Shown in pieces: positions 36,088-44,886 of a stretch of DNA of 64,000 nt; positions within the stretch are counted from its first letter, which is position 1; each line of letters starts with the position of its first letter. The notes under the pieces were generated by a model that had not been told where the DNA came from, did no database searches, and worked only from the letters and a program-made list of their open reading frames with translations. This DNA is from Hartmannibacter diazotrophicus (GTDB lineage Bacteria > Pseudomonadota > Alphaproteobacteria > Rhizobiales > Pleomorphomonadaceae), in contig NZ_LT960614.1 in assembly GCF_900231165.1 (NCBI RefSeq), forward strand, positions 3,907,501-3,971,500, in the 5' to 3' direction. Position numbers and translations under genes: made by a program.

Positions 36088-38073
36088 TCAGGCGGTCGAA
36101 CGGCCGCGCCCCTTTTCCGATTGCTCGAAACAGGCCAGCGCCTCGGCAAGGGACATCGCCCGCCCGAACAGAAACCCCTGGCCATAGCGGCAGCCGAGCA
36201 TGCGCAGCACCTCGCAATCCGCCTCCCGCTCCACGCCTTCCGCGATGATGTCGATCGAAAGCGCCCGGCCGGCGCTGACGAGCGCACTGACCAAGGCCCT
36301 GTTGGTGCTGCTATCGGCAATGCCGTCGACAAAGCTGCGGTCGATCTTCAGACGACTGACGTTGAGCTTGAGGAGGTAAGCCAGGGAAGAATGCCCCATG
36401 CCGAAATCGTCGACCGCGATCGGAAAGCCGGCTTCGTCGAGAAGGCTGAGGTCCACAGCCGCCATGCGCGCATCGAGAAGCGTTTCCTCGGTGATCTCCA
36501 CTTCCAGGCGTTCGGGCGCAATGCCGGTCTCCGCCGCCACGCGGATCAGGGTGGCCGCCGGCGAGGTCACCCCGAATTCGCGCGGCGAGACGTTGACGCT
36601 GACGATCGTGTCGCCCAGGCCGAGATCATCGAGCCTGTGGATCAGTTCGCAGGCCGAGCGGGCCATGATTTCCGTGAGCCGGTCGAGCAGGTGCAGGCGG
36701 CTGGCGGCATTGACGATCTCGTCCGGCGCAACCGGCCCGATGTCCGGGTGCAGCCAGCGCGCCAGCGTCTCGAAGCCGACGACCCGGCGATCGGAAAGCA
36801 GCGCCTGCGGCTGGAAGAAGGCCTTGATCTCGCCGGTCGACAGAGCCGTTTCGAGCCGTGTCTCGACCTCGTGCCGGCGTCCGGTCATGGCCCGCAGGGT
36901 CTCGTCGAAGCGCTGCAAGCGGCGGCGGCCCTGCGCCTTGGCCTCGTAGAGCGCGGCATCGGCGTTGGAGAACAGTTGCTCGGCGGTCTCCGCGCCTCGC
37001 CGGCAGACGGCAAGACCGATACTGGTTCCGATCATCGAGGTCGGATCGCCGGCCTTCGGCGAGCGGCCGTTGATCGCCAGCACACAGTTGGCGATTGCCT
37101 CCGCCCGCGCTTCCGCCTCGGGGCCGGACACGACCACGGCGAATTCGTCGCCGCCAAGACGGGCGATAAGATCGCCCTTGCTGCAGGCATCGCGCAGGAC
37201 CCTGGCGAACGCGACAAGCACCGTATCGCCGACCGTATGGCCGAAGGTGTCGTTGACCGTCTTGAAGAGATCGATGTCGAGAACGAGCAGCGCGACGGCG
37301 TGCCCGTCGTCCGGATCACCGCCGAGCTTCTCGCTCAGGTGATCGTTGAAGAGGGACCGGTTGGCGAGATCGGTCAGCGGGTCGCGGGTCGCGATGATCT
37401 CGAGCTCATGATTGGAGCGGCTGATGTCGTGGTTGGCCTGCGACAGCGACGTCGCCAGCGACGTCGCCCGGAAGGCCATCGCATGCGTCTTCAGAAATCC
37501 CCGTTCGGCGGCGCGGCCGCCGCGAAACATGATGAGGGTCAGGAGGACGACATTGATGCCGACGATGAACTGGACCATCTCGCCATCGGTCAGCAGAACG
37601 AAGCTGAGGGCGATCATCGGCGGGCCGAAAAAGGCTTGGGCATTGAGTTTGTAGGGAACGCTCTGGATCATCGCGCCAGCCGAAACGCCGGCCAGAATGA
37701 ACGTGACATAGGCGCTGGTCGGCTTGCCCACGTCGCTGAGGACGGTTGGCAGCAGGGCCCACAGCCCGCCGCTGGCAAGAGACCCTCCAACCAGCGTCGC
37801 GGCCAGCAGGGACCGACGGACTTCGACCCAGTTCAACAGCCGCGCCACGAGAACCATCAGCGATCGCAGGACATTGAGCACGACGACGGCGCCGAGCCAC
37901 CAGAAGATCTCGTCATTCCGGTCGCTGTACCACATGACGACGGACGCCGACGCGGCAACGAAGCAATTGGCAATCAGGGTCAGCGGCATGCCTGAGAGCA
38001 CAAGGCCGAGCTGGACGGTCCGAAGCCGATCGGCGAACTTCTCCGGCGCTGACTCCATTGCATATCGTTCCAT
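36088..38073 (-). CDS. Membrane-bound GGDEF-EAL protein (c-di-GMP synthesis/degradation)
   Basis: A 661-residue protein starting at MERYAMES (AAAGG six bases upstream; longer in-frame starts lack a site). About six membrane spans fill residues 20-175. The GGDEF domain (about 215-385) has an intact LGGDEFAVV active site; no RxxD inhibitory site is clear. The EAL domain (about 395-650) reads ETL in place of EAL (VVGFETLARWLHP), and keeps VSVNVSPREF, EITEETLL, DDFGMGHSSL and IIAEGVE. All metal-binding acids appear present, so both activities are possible. The upstream 38074-38340 region is A/T-rich and should hold the promoter. Confidence 0.9.
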   Translation of the reverse strand: MERYAMESAPEKFADRLRTVQLGLVLSGMPLTLIANCFVAASASVVMWYSDRNDEIFWWLGAVVVLNVLRSLMVLVARLLNWVEVRRSLLAATLVGGSLASGGLWALLPTVLSDVGKPTSAYVTFILAGVSAGAMIQSVPYKLNAQAFFGPPMIALSFVLLTDGEMVQFIVGINVVLLTLIMFRGGRAAERGFLKTHAMAFRATSLATSLSQANHDISRSNHELEIIATRDPLTDLANRSLFNDHLSEKLGGDPDDGHAVALLVLDIDLFKTVNDTFGHTVGDTVLVAFARVLRDACSKGDLIARLGGDEFAVVVSGPEAEARAEAIANCVLAINGRSPKAGDPTSMIGTSIGLAVCRRGAETAEQLFSNADAALYEAKAQGRRRLQRFDETLRAMTGRRHEVETRLETALSTGEIKAFFQPQALLSDRRVVGFETLARWLHPDIGPVAPDEIVNAASRLHLLDRLTEIMARSACELIHRLDDLGLGDTIVSVNVSPREFGVTSPAATLIRVAAETGIAPERLEVEITEETLLDARMAAVDLSLLDEAGFPIAVDDFGMGHSSLAYLLKLNVSRLKIDRSFVDGIADSSTNRALVSALVSAGRALSIDIIAEGVEREADCEVLRMLGCRYGQGFLFGRAMSLAEALACFEQSEKGRGRSTA

Positions 38074-38503
38074 GTCCAGCCTTTGCACCGGTTCCATGTG
38101 TTGGCGTGCAAGGTCGGCGCATCCGGCCGATGGTCTTCCGGTCTCGACGGCGCGCGCAGACAACAGGACAGGAGCCTATCGACAGCGTCATTGACCGGCA
38201 GGATCGGTCCCATGCCTCTTGACGTTCAAGCGGCGTCTCGGACCCATTTTGTTCCCGCATCCCTTGCAGATTTCAACTGAGAGGACGCCAAGCCCGGAAG
38301 GCCGCCGAGTGTTAGATGACGTGCAAAGAATAAAGTTTTCTTTAAAAGACCGTCGCAATTCAAAGGAAACTAAGGAACGCATATAAAAACAGCGCCGTTC
38401 TTGCAGCGCGTAAATTCACCATATCTCTGCTTCTATTGAGGAATCGGCCGGAACACCGGAAAATCACCAAGAACAACAACTCTATACCGGCAGAATGCGA
38501 GTA
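38074..38503. other. A/T-rich intergenic region
   Basis: Lies between the start of the GGDEF-EAL gene and the end of the Sel1-repeat gene, both on the minus strand. The segment 38320-38400 is strongly A/T-rich, unlike its surroundings, with several A and T tracts. No gene, hairpin terminator or clear promoter pair was identified. Confidence 0.4.
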
Positions 38504-39934
38504 TTAGGGCCCGCCCTGGACAGAGCCCGACCCCACCGGAGCTGCATCCTTCGCAGCCTGTTGCTGCACCTTTTCCATGAAGGCTTCGAGCCAGGTATCC
38601 TGGATGCCTGCGGCGCGCGAACGCAGATACCAGGTCACGGCCTTGCTGTCGTCGCGCTCGACGCCGCTGCCGATGGCATAGAGCCGGGCAAGCCGGTTCT
38701 GCGCGATCGGATTGCCCTGGCGGGCGGCAAGCTCGAACCACGCCGCAGACAGCCGCTCGTTCTTCACCACCCCGCTGCCATTGTAGAGCATGATGGCATA
38801 TTCGACTTCCGCGGCGACGATGCCGTTGAGCGCCGCCTTGCCCATCCACTCCGCCGCCCTGACGGGGTTCTTGTCTTCGCCGTCGAGATAAAGGCTGGCG
38901 AGCGCATATTCGGCATCGCCGTTGCCGGCTTCCGCCGCCTCCAGAAACAGGTCCGTCGCCCGCCGGACGTCCTTCGGGCGCCCCTTTCCGGAAAGATAGA
39001 GCAGCCCGAGACCATAGGACGCCTGGACCCGCCCGAGCTTGTGCGCCTGTTCCAGGAGGTCGCCGGCCTTCTTCGCGTCACGCGTCACGCCGTCGCCGTT
39101 GGCATAGAGATTGGCAAGTTCCAGCATCGCCGAACTGTCACCGCGATCGGCGCCCAACTGATACCAGATCGCCGCCTCCTTGGTGTTCTGCGGCACACCG
39201 AGGCCATTGGCGTAGATGACGCCGATCAGCGTGCAGGCGGCCGGATCGCCATCGACCGCGTTGCCGGTGGCGATGGAAAGGGCCGTCAGATACCGCCCGC
39301 GCTGGAAAGCCCCATAGGCGTAGTCGATCTTGTTGCGGTCCGGCAGGGCGTCCTGCTGGCTCTTGCTCATCGTCGCCTCGGCCACGGCGTTGGGCTCGTT
39401 GAAGCCCTTGCCGACCGTCTTCGGATTGGGCGCAATGGCGCCTTCCAGATAGGGAAAAAGCTCCAGATCCGACCAGGCGAAAGGCTCCGGCGGCTGGCCC
39501 GGCCCGGCGGGCTTGACGGGCGGCGAGGCCGTCAGAGGGCTGGCTGTCGTCTGCTCCGCCGGAGACGTTGCGCCTTCAGGCCCCTCTTCGGAGGGCCGCG
39601 GTGGCGGTACGATCTTCTCGATGAACTGGCCGAGGCTGTCGTTCCCGACCGGCACCGCATCCCCTTCGGGCGGCGCCACCCCGGCAGACGGCTTGGCCTC
39701 ATCGGCCGGCGCCGTGTCAGCGCCGGATGGGGTCTCCGCAGTCGATGGCTCGGCGTCACCGGCCGGCACGGCATCCGCGCCGGTTGGGGCCTCCACTGCG
39801 GGTGGCTTGGCGGCATCGGCCGGTTTCTGGTCTTGCGCCATGACGGCCGACGACAGGACGAGCGCCGCCCCGATCACGCTGGATGCGGGCCCAAGCAGCA
39901 GGCATCGCCTGAGTCGGGTCATGCGGCCGCTCAT
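38504..39934 (-). CDS. Sel1-like repeat (SLR) exported protein
   Basis: A 476-residue protein whose ATG overlaps the stop of the upstream ThiE-like gene (ATGA). Residues 1-33 are a signal sequence (ends AVMAQ). A Pro/Ala/Glu low-complexity linker covers about 35-135. From about 200 there are at least six Sel1/TPR-like units of about 36 residues, for example AACTLIGVIYANGLGVPQN, SAMLELANLYANGDG, VQASYGLGLLYLSGKG and AQNRLARLYAIGSG. Such repeats scaffold protein contacts, often in envelope or polysaccharide functions. The partner is unknown. Confidence 0.88.
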   Translation of the reverse strand: MSGRMTRLRRCLLLGPASSVIGAALVLSSAVMAQDQKPADAAKPPAVEAPTGADAVPAGDAEPSTAETPSGADTAPADEAKPSAGVAPPEGDAVPVGNDSLGQFIEKIVPPPRPSEEGPEGATSPAEQTTASPLTASPPVKPAGPGQPPEPFAWSDLELFPYLEGAIAPNPKTVGKGFNEPNAVAEATMSKSQQDALPDRNKIDYAYGAFQRGRYLTALSIATGNAVDGDPAACTLIGVIYANGLGVPQNTKEAAIWYQLGADRGDSSAMLELANLYANGDGVTRDAKKAGDLLEQAHKLGRVQASYGLGLLYLSGKGRPKDVRRATDLFLEAAEAGNGDAEYALASLYLDGEDKNPVRAAEWMGKAALNGIVAAEVEYAIMLYNGSGVVKNERLSAAWFELAARQGNPIAQNRLARLYAIGSGVERDDSKAVTWYLRSRAAGIQDTWLEAFMEKVQQQAAKDAAPVGSGSVQGGP

Positions 39935-40614
39935 TCCTCGACGCTCTCCCCGCCAACGCCGTCGAGCACCGCGTTGGCCTCGCGTATGGCCTCGGCCGCG
40001 CCGCCGGAATGTTCCCAGATCGCTTCCCGGACGGCGACGAATTCCGCGCCGGTGGCCGCCGCCTCGCCGACGGAGGCAAGGTCGGTCCCGGCCAGCACGA
40101 CGCAGGGCGGCTCGAACAGACCGGCCCACCAGCGCCCGAAGTCGAGCGACTTGCGGTGCGCCGTCGGCTCGGGCGCCAGATCGAGAAGCCCGAAGAAGAG
40201 ATAGTCCGCGCCGGCTTCGCCGATGGCCATGGCCTCGTCGCGGGTCCGGATATTGCCGGCCCCAACGATCGAGCGCGGCTGGAATCGCTCCACCGCGTCG
40301 GTCAGATCCGCAAGGCCGCTGTCGACATGCAGTCCGTCGGCCTGCGAACGTCCCATGGCCCTGGTGTCGCCGCGGACCAGAACCGCGACGTCATGGGCCT
40401 GGGCGAGCGGAACGAGCCGTTCGGCGATCCGTTGCAGCGCCGCCTCCGACGTCGTCTCCGTCGCGATCAGCAGCGAGGCGACATCGCCGCCATTGAGCGC
40501 GGCTTCAAGCTCGGGGACGAAGGATTCAAGCTCGAAATGTCGGGGGGTAATCAGAAACAGGCGGGAGCGGTTCACGAGACGGCCTTGCGGATCGGTTGGA
40601 TCGAACTGGGACAT
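39931..40614 (-). CDS. Thiamine phosphate synthase-like protein (ThiE/TenI superfamily)
   Basis: A 227-residue TIM-barrel protein. Visible are RLFLITPRHFELESF, VAVLVRGDTRAMGRSQADGLHVDSG, SIVGAGNIRTRDEAMAIGEAGADYLFFGLLD and the phosphate-site region PPCVVLAGTDLASVGEAAATGAEFVAV. Several ThiE positions are altered (no classical NDR or GPIFPT motif), so catalytic activity in thiamine synthesis is uncertain; many alphaproteobacteria carry such a divergent copy. It is coupled to the Sel1-repeat gene downstream. A hairpin (40658-40686) lies between it and rcdA. Confidence 0.8.
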   Translation of the reverse strand: MSQFDPTDPQGRLVNRSRLFLITPRHFELESFVPELEAALNGGDVASLLIATETTSEAALQRIAERLVPLAQAHDVAVLVRGDTRAMGRSQADGLHVDSGLADLTDAVERFQPRSIVGAGNIRTRDEAMAIGEAGADYLFFGLLDLAPEPTAHRKSLDFGRWWAGLFEPPCVVLAGTDLASVGEAAATGAEFVAVREAIWEHSGGAAEAIREANAVLDGVGGESVEE

Positions 40615-40746
40615 TGTCCTAACGGAATTTTCTTCCGGGCGGAATCATCCCGGCACAGAATCCCCGTGACATGGCCACGGGATTCTGTTTTCGCAAAGGC
40701 CGAAATCGCTCCTGCGACCGGCATGGTCAACCGTTCGGACGGCGGG

Positions 40747-41283
40747 TCAGTGCTTGTCGAATGCCGATCCGAAGGCGTTCGAAAGCTGCTCCAGCTGTCT
40801 CGAAACGGGATTGGACCCCGGCTGGGCGACGGGCGAATAGATCGCATCGTCGAGATAGCGCACCCGCTCCAGAAGGCGGAAAGAGCGCGCGATGAGATCC
40901 CTGAGCTCCACCGGCAGTTCCGACCAGTCGGCATGGCGCTCGGCCATGATGCCACTGTCGAGACGGACCTTGGCCTTCTCCTCGCCGGCCTGGGCCTGGC
41001 TGATCTCGCCCTCGTTGACCGCCCGCTGCAGCAGCAGCCAGGACGCCATCTGCATCAGACGGGTGGTGAGGCGCATCGATTCCGTGGCGTAGACGAGAGA
41101 GGCCGAACGACCCAACTCCCGCGACTGTTCGCGCCCGATACCGTCGAGATAGGCCGCGGTCTCCTCGACCAGCGACATTCCCTCCCGGAACAAATCCCGA
41201 AAGGTCTGTGATCCGGCAAACCGTTGCGCGAAGGGAATGGCCTCCGGTTCGCGCCAGTCGACGTCTTTCGTCCTGTCAGTCAT
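40747..41283 (-). CDS. rcdA: RcdA/DUF1465 family protease adaptor
   Basis: A 178-residue helical protein of DUF1465, the family of Caulobacter RcdA, an adaptor that helps ClpXP degrade the cell-cycle regulator CtrA. The core FRDLFREGMSLVEETAAYLDGIGREQSRELGRSASLVYATESMRLTTRLMQMASWLLLQRAVNEGE and the C-terminal RSFRLLERVRYLDDAIY are typical. The disordered tail after residue 150 is short. A perfect CtrA box lies 199 bases upstream, consistent with CtrA-driven expression as in Caulobacter. Confidence 0.9.
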   Translation of the reverse strand: MTDRTKDVDWREPEAIPFAQRFAGSQTFRDLFREGMSLVEETAAYLDGIGREQSRELGRSASLVYATESMRLTTRLMQMASWLLLQRAVNEGEISQAQAGEEKAKVRLDSGIMAERHADWSELPVELRDLIARSFRLLERVRYLDDAIYSPVAQPGSNPVSRQLEQLSNAFGSAFDKH

Positions 41284-41481
41284 TGTTCCAAGCCTTACTC
41301 TCGATACTGTTCTGCTGGCCCTCGAACTGAGAATGGACGCCGAATTCAGCCTCCTATTCGGCCCATGTGTTCAAAATGGGTCACTTTCCCGCAGCCCTGG
41401 CTCGCGCTCACACCGCATCGCAACGGCCATGCCATGGACAGACAGGATAGCTCCGAAACGCCCCGGCCGTCTTCAAAAACC

Positions 41482-41497
41482 TTAACGAAAAGTTAAC
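41482..41497. promoter_or_regulatory. Perfect CtrA-binding box upstream of rcdA
   Basis: TTAACGAAAAGTTAAC fits TTAA-N7-TTAAC with no mismatch on the plus strand and TTAA-N7-TTAA on the minus strand. It lies 199 bases upstream of rcdA, whose product in Caulobacter acts in CtrA degradation. Confidence 0.75.
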
Positions 41498-41564
41498 GCC
41501 CGTGAACAGGCGCGCGCATGGACGGGCGGATTGGGCGGATCAGGCGGATTGGGGCGGGGAGAAC

Positions 41565-41655
41565 AAAAAAGAGCCGCGACAAGCGCGGCTCAGAGTAGAC
41601 AGGGAGGCGTCAAATGAGTGACGGGAGCCACTCGAAGATCCAGAAGTCTGGACAA
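41565..41655 (-). ncRNA. Candidate small RNA with C-rich loops and intrinsic terminator
   Basis: On the minus strand three hairpins follow each other: TCCAGA/TCTGGA (41652-41639), GAGTG-GCTCCCGT-CACTC (41633-41616), and a terminator GAGCCGCG/CGCGGCTC with six T (41591-41565). The second loop exposes CUCCC and the linker before the terminator holds GCCUCCCUG, anti-Shine-Dalgarno-like sequences typical of trans-acting small RNAs in alphaproteobacteria. No coding gene lies upstream on this strand that could own the terminator. The 5' end is a guess; a CtrA-like box lies just upstream. The remainder of 41284-42167 has no gene. Confidence 0.6.
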
Positions 41656-41676
41656 GATGATCAATAACTTAGAAAG

Positions 41677-41692
41677 GTTAACAAGGCGTAAA
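41677..41692 (-). promoter_or_regulatory. CtrA-like box upstream of the candidate small RNA
   Basis: The minus strand reads TTTACGCCTTGTTAAC, one mismatch from TTAA-N7-TTAAC. It sits about 25-35 bases before the first hairpin of the candidate RNA, where a CtrA-activated promoter would have its box over the -35 region. Confidence 0.5.
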
Positions 41693-42167
41693 ACTGCGAA
41701 AAATTCCGTGTTAATACGCAGCAAATGACATTGGCATGTTCAAGAGACGAAGTTGAGACGTCCGTCCGGCAACACATGATCCGAAGTTGATGCAAGAGGC
41801 AGATCCCAAACAGCTTTCTTGAGAAAGAGGAATCCGGCTGCCGATGCTCTGCAGCGACAGGAGCGACGAGCAGGGAGAATTTCCAGCCGCCGGCGGATCA
41901 AGTTGTCCCCGCGCGCCGGGAAGAAATTCGGCCGTGATCTTGTCGCCGTCGACCAGGAATTTCTTTCCCGCTTTCTTGGTCTCGCTGGGTCACCAACGCC
42001 GTCATCGGCTCCGCAATCATCCGGACCGAAAGATGTCGCCTCCGCGCCCCTGTTTGAAATTGCGTTTCGCCGCGCATGCCGTTATACAGCGGGCATTCCC
42101 CAATTCACGATTGGAACCGCTATCGCCCAGCCGCTGACCCGGCCGGGCCACCTGGAGGACTTTACCC

Positions 42168-42884
42168 ATGGCCAACGCCCCACTGATGCCAAAGGCCACC
42201 GCGGTCTGGCTCGTCGAGAACACCGCGTTGTCCTTCGAACAGATCGCCCAGTTCTGCCGACTGCACCCGCTCGAGGTGAAGGCGATCGCGGACGGCGAGG
42301 CGGCCCAGGGCATCAAGGGTCTCGACCCCGTCCAGACCGGCCAGCTCACACGCGAGGAAATCGACCTTGCCCAGCGCAATGTCGGTCACAAGCTGCGCCT
42401 GGCCGAACCGAAGGTCCGCGTCCCGGAATCCAAGCGCAAGGGACCGCGCTACACGCCCGTCTCGCGCCGCCAGGATCGCCCCAACGCCATTCTCTGGCTG
42501 GTTCGCAACCATCCGGAACTGAAGGACGCGCAGATCATGCGCCTCGTCGGCACCACCAAGCCGACCATCGCGCAGATCCGCGACCGCACGCACTGGAATT
42601 CGGCGTCGCTGACGCCGATGGACCCGGTGACCCTTGGCCTCTGCTCGCAGATCGAACTCGATCTCGAAGTGGAGAAGGCCGCCAAGAACCTGCCGCCAGC
42701 TCCGGTCGAATCGCCCTCGCTTCTGCCCGTCGACGACACGACCTCGACGGACGCCCTCGCCGCCTTCGGTGCCCGCACCGCGCAGCGCGAGGAAGAAGAG
42801 GAAGAGATTGACGCCGCGGCCGTCTTCGCCAAGCTCAACGCGATGCAGCAGAAGCCGTCCGAGGACGACGAAGAGGATAACTGA
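42168..42884 (+). CDS. trcR: Cell-cycle transcriptional regulator TrcR (DUF1013)
   Basis: A 238-residue DUF1013 protein, named TrcR in alphaproteobacterial annotation. Two similar helix-turn-helix-like parts are visible: KATAVWLVENTALSFEQIAQFCRLHPLEVKAIADGEA and NAILWLVRNHPELKDAQIMRLVGTTKPTIAQIRDRTHWN. A linker with RLAEPKVRVPESKRKGPRYTPVSRRQDRP lies between, and the C-terminus is strongly acidic. The ATG follows GGAGG at nine bases. It is transcribed alone and ends at the terminator 42911-42940; it faces away from rcdA. Confidence 0.9.
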   Translation: MANAPLMPKATAVWLVENTALSFEQIAQFCRLHPLEVKAIADGEAAQGIKGLDPVQTGQLTREEIDLAQRNVGHKLRLAEPKVRVPESKRKGPRYTPVSRRQDRPNAILWLVRNHPELKDAQIMRLVGTTKPTIAQIRDRTHWNSASLTPMDPVTLGLCSQIELDLEVEKAAKNLPPAPVESPSLLPVDDTTSTDALAAFGARTAQREEEEEEIDAAAVFAKLNAMQQKPSEDDEEDN

Positions 42885-42910
42885 TCGGCTCACCGGTCGA
42901 TGGTCGATGG

Positions 42911-42940
42911 AAGGCGCGCTGGCAACGGCGCGCCTTTTTT
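42911..42940 (+). terminator. Rho-independent terminator of trcR
   Basis: A 9-bp stem AAGGCGCGC/GCGCGCCTT with an 8-base loop and a six-T tail, 27 bases after the trcR stop. Confidence 0.88.
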
Positions 42941-43080
42941 ATTGCCCCGACAGGTTTTTTGACCCGCGCCTTCCGCGCCGTGGGCTTTCCGGCTGCGCAT
43001 TGATCCATGCCAAGGACGGCGGAATTTCTGCATCCTAGTGTGAACGCCGACCTTGAGCGATCCTGCGAAGGAGGAAGGCC

Positions 43081-43338
43081 ATGACAGACCGTCCGAATAT
43101 CGACACCGCGATCCCCCACCTGATGGGCCGTATGGCCTCCACCCTTGGCATCAACCCGGCCGAGGCATTCGATCCGGCGACCATCGAGGCGGCAGCCGAG
43201 CGCTGCACCCACTGCCCTGACGTCGCTGCCTGCCGCGAGTGGCTCGATCTTGCCGCCATCCGGGGCGCCGATCGTCCGCCGGAACTCTGCGCCAACCACG
43301 ATTTGTTCGAGAAGGCCGGTCAGATCGAAACGATCTGA
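43081..43338 (+). CDS. DUF6455 family small cysteine protein
   Basis: An 85-residue protein with GAAGGAGGAAGGCC before the ATG, a strong site. The core MGRMASTLGINPAEAFDPATIEAAAERCTHCPDVAACREWL and ELCANHDLF contains C-x2-C-x5-C and a later Cys, a possible metal site. The family is frequent in alphaproteobacteria with no known role. It stands alone, ending at its own terminator. Confidence 0.85.
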   Translation: MTDRPNIDTAIPHLMGRMASTLGINPAEAFDPATIEAAAERCTHCPDVAACREWLDLAAIRGADRPPELCANHDLFEKAGQIETI

Positions 43339-43368
43339 CGAGCGGGCCGAAGAACGCCCGCCGACATG

Positions 43369-43405
43369 AACGCGGCCCGCCAGGATCGGCAGGCCGCGTT
43401 TTTTT
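43369..43405 (+). terminator. Rho-independent terminator of the DUF6455 gene
   Basis: A 9-bp stem AACGCGGCC/GGCCGCGTT with a 14-base loop followed by seven T, 31 bases after the stop. The rest of 43339-43689 holds no recognised gene; it includes an A/T-rich stretch (43445-43520) that may serve the opgC promoter. Confidence 0.88.
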
Positions 43406-43689
43406 GCGCGAACCGGAGATTGGTCGTCGCCCCTCCGAAATCATTCGCCCGCAAGAAAAAATTCTTTCTTGCGGCCAAGTTGCGCCGTATTTTCGACGTG
43501 CTTGCACGGAACAATTCAACAGCCTGCGCGTCCTGACAGTGAAAAGTCTTGAACGACGGCGCGGTTGAACCAGCAAAAAAGCACTTCCGAAGGACAATGC
43601 GGCGTCCCGGGAAGGTTCGCCCGCATAGGCGGCGACCTCATGCTGGTCCCTGTGATTTGGGCCATGGCCTTTGGGAGGAACTGGGAAAG

Positions 43690-44886
43690 ATGATCAGGCG
43701 GCCAGCCGAGCGTGATTTGAGGATCGACTTTTTTCGCGGGATCGCCCTGATAGAAATCTTCGTCAATCACATCCCCGGCAATCTCTTCGAGAAGTTCAGT
43801 CACAAGAATTTCGGCATCACCGACGCAGCCGAGGTCTTTGTGTTGCTGGCCGGCGTCTCCGCCGCCTTCGCCTATTTCCCCGCCTTCATGAACGCCAGCC
43901 CCTTCATGGCGATCGGCAAGGTCATGAAGCGGGTTGGCACCCTGTACATCGCCCACCTGTCGAACATCGTTGTGGGTTTCGCGCTCTTCTCCAGCTTTGC
44001 GGTGTGGTTCGGCACGACATTCCTGCTGACGGAATTCAATCTGCCGCCGATGTTCGCGCAGACGCCGGCGGCGCTCGTCGGGCTGCCGCTCCTCACCTAC
44101 CAGATCGGCTATTTCAACATCCTGCCGATCTACGTCGCGCTGCTTTCCATGTTGCCGGCCATCCTGTTCCTTGCCGGCGTCAGCCGCCACCTGCTGCTGG
44201 CCGTCTCGGTCACGCTCTATCTCGGCGCGCAGATCTTCCAGTTCAACATTCCGACATTCCCGGACAAGGGCTACTGGTTCTTCAACCCCTTCGCCTGGCA
44301 GTTCATCTTCACCGCCGGCTTCCTCATCGGCGAGCGGGTGATGCGGACCGGCAAGGGCGTTCCCTACTATGCGCCGCTCTTCTGGGCCTCGCTCGCCTAC
44401 CTGATTGCCTGCGGCTCCTATGCCTATTTCAACATGTGGGGCACGCTGCCGGCCCTGCCGTTGCCGCTGACCATGGTCGGCAACGACAAGTCCTATGTCA
44501 GCTTTCCGCGCCTTGCCCACCTTCTGGCGCTGGCCTATGTGATCGGCCACAGCCCGCTGATGGGCTGGCTGAAGCGCTGGCTGACACCGCAGAACATGCT
44601 GGTGCTGATCGGGCGCAACTCGCTTCCCGTCTTCTGGACCGGCACGTTGCTGTCCGTCATCGGGCTGCAGATCCGCTTCATCTACAACGGCTACGACGCG
44701 AAGACGCCGATGCCCGAACAGCCCTCCATCTTCTGGCTGGACCTCATCCTCGTCCTCACCGGCATCCTCGTGCAATACGGCGTCGCCGTGCTGATGGACC
44801 GGCTCGGGCGCAAACAGCCCGCCCGGCAGCCCGCAGCCGCGAGCACGAGCACGCTTGCCGCCAGCCCGGGCACGGTCGCCGAATAG
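43690..44886 (+). CDS. opgC: OpgC domain membrane protein
   Basis: A 398-residue membrane protein of the OpgC/acyltransferase-3-like group, which adds succinyl groups to periplasmic glucans. The start MIRRPAERDLRIDFFRGIALIEIFVNHIPGN carries the family opening R-x2-R-x2-DFxRGxAL. About ten hydrophobic spans follow, with DAAEVFVLLAGVSAAFAY, IPTFPDKGYWFFNPFAWQFIFTAGFLIG and LIGRNSLPVFWTGTLL. The last 25 residues are a Pro/Ala/Ser-rich tail. Upstream in-frame codons do not look like the family. It is transcribed alone. Confidence 0.9.
   Translation: MIRRPAERDLRIDFFRGIALIEIFVNHIPGNLFEKFSHKNFGITDAAEVFVLLAGVSAAFAYFPAFMNASPFMAIGKVMKRVGTLYIAHLSNIVVGFALFSSFAVWFGTTFLLTEFNLPPMFAQTPAALVGLPLLTYQIGYFNILPIYVALLSMLPAILFLAGVSRHLLLAVSVTLYLGAQIFQFNIPTFPDKGYWFFNPFAWQFIFTAGFLIGERVMRTGKGVPYYAPLFWASLAYLIACGSYAYFNMWGTLPALPLPLTMVGNDKSYVSFPRLAHLLALAYVIGHSPLMGWLKRWLTPQNMLVLIGRNSLPVFWTGTLLSVIGLQIRFIYNGYDAKTPMPEQPSIFWLDLILVLTGILVQYGVAVLMDRLGRKQPARQPAAASTSTLAASPGTVAE

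Noticed and set aside
36058-37995. A 645-codon open frame on the plus strand opposite the GGDEF-EAL gene
   Set aside because: Antisense shadow; the minus-strand gene has full domain motifs. Similar shadows oppose pepF (59289-61184) and the antiporter (28236-29720).
40658-40686. Terminator between rcdA and the ThiE-like gene
   Set aside because: A good hairpin is present (GAATCCCCGTG/CACGGGATTC), but the T tract is on the plus strand while both genes are on the minus strand, so it is not called as their terminator.
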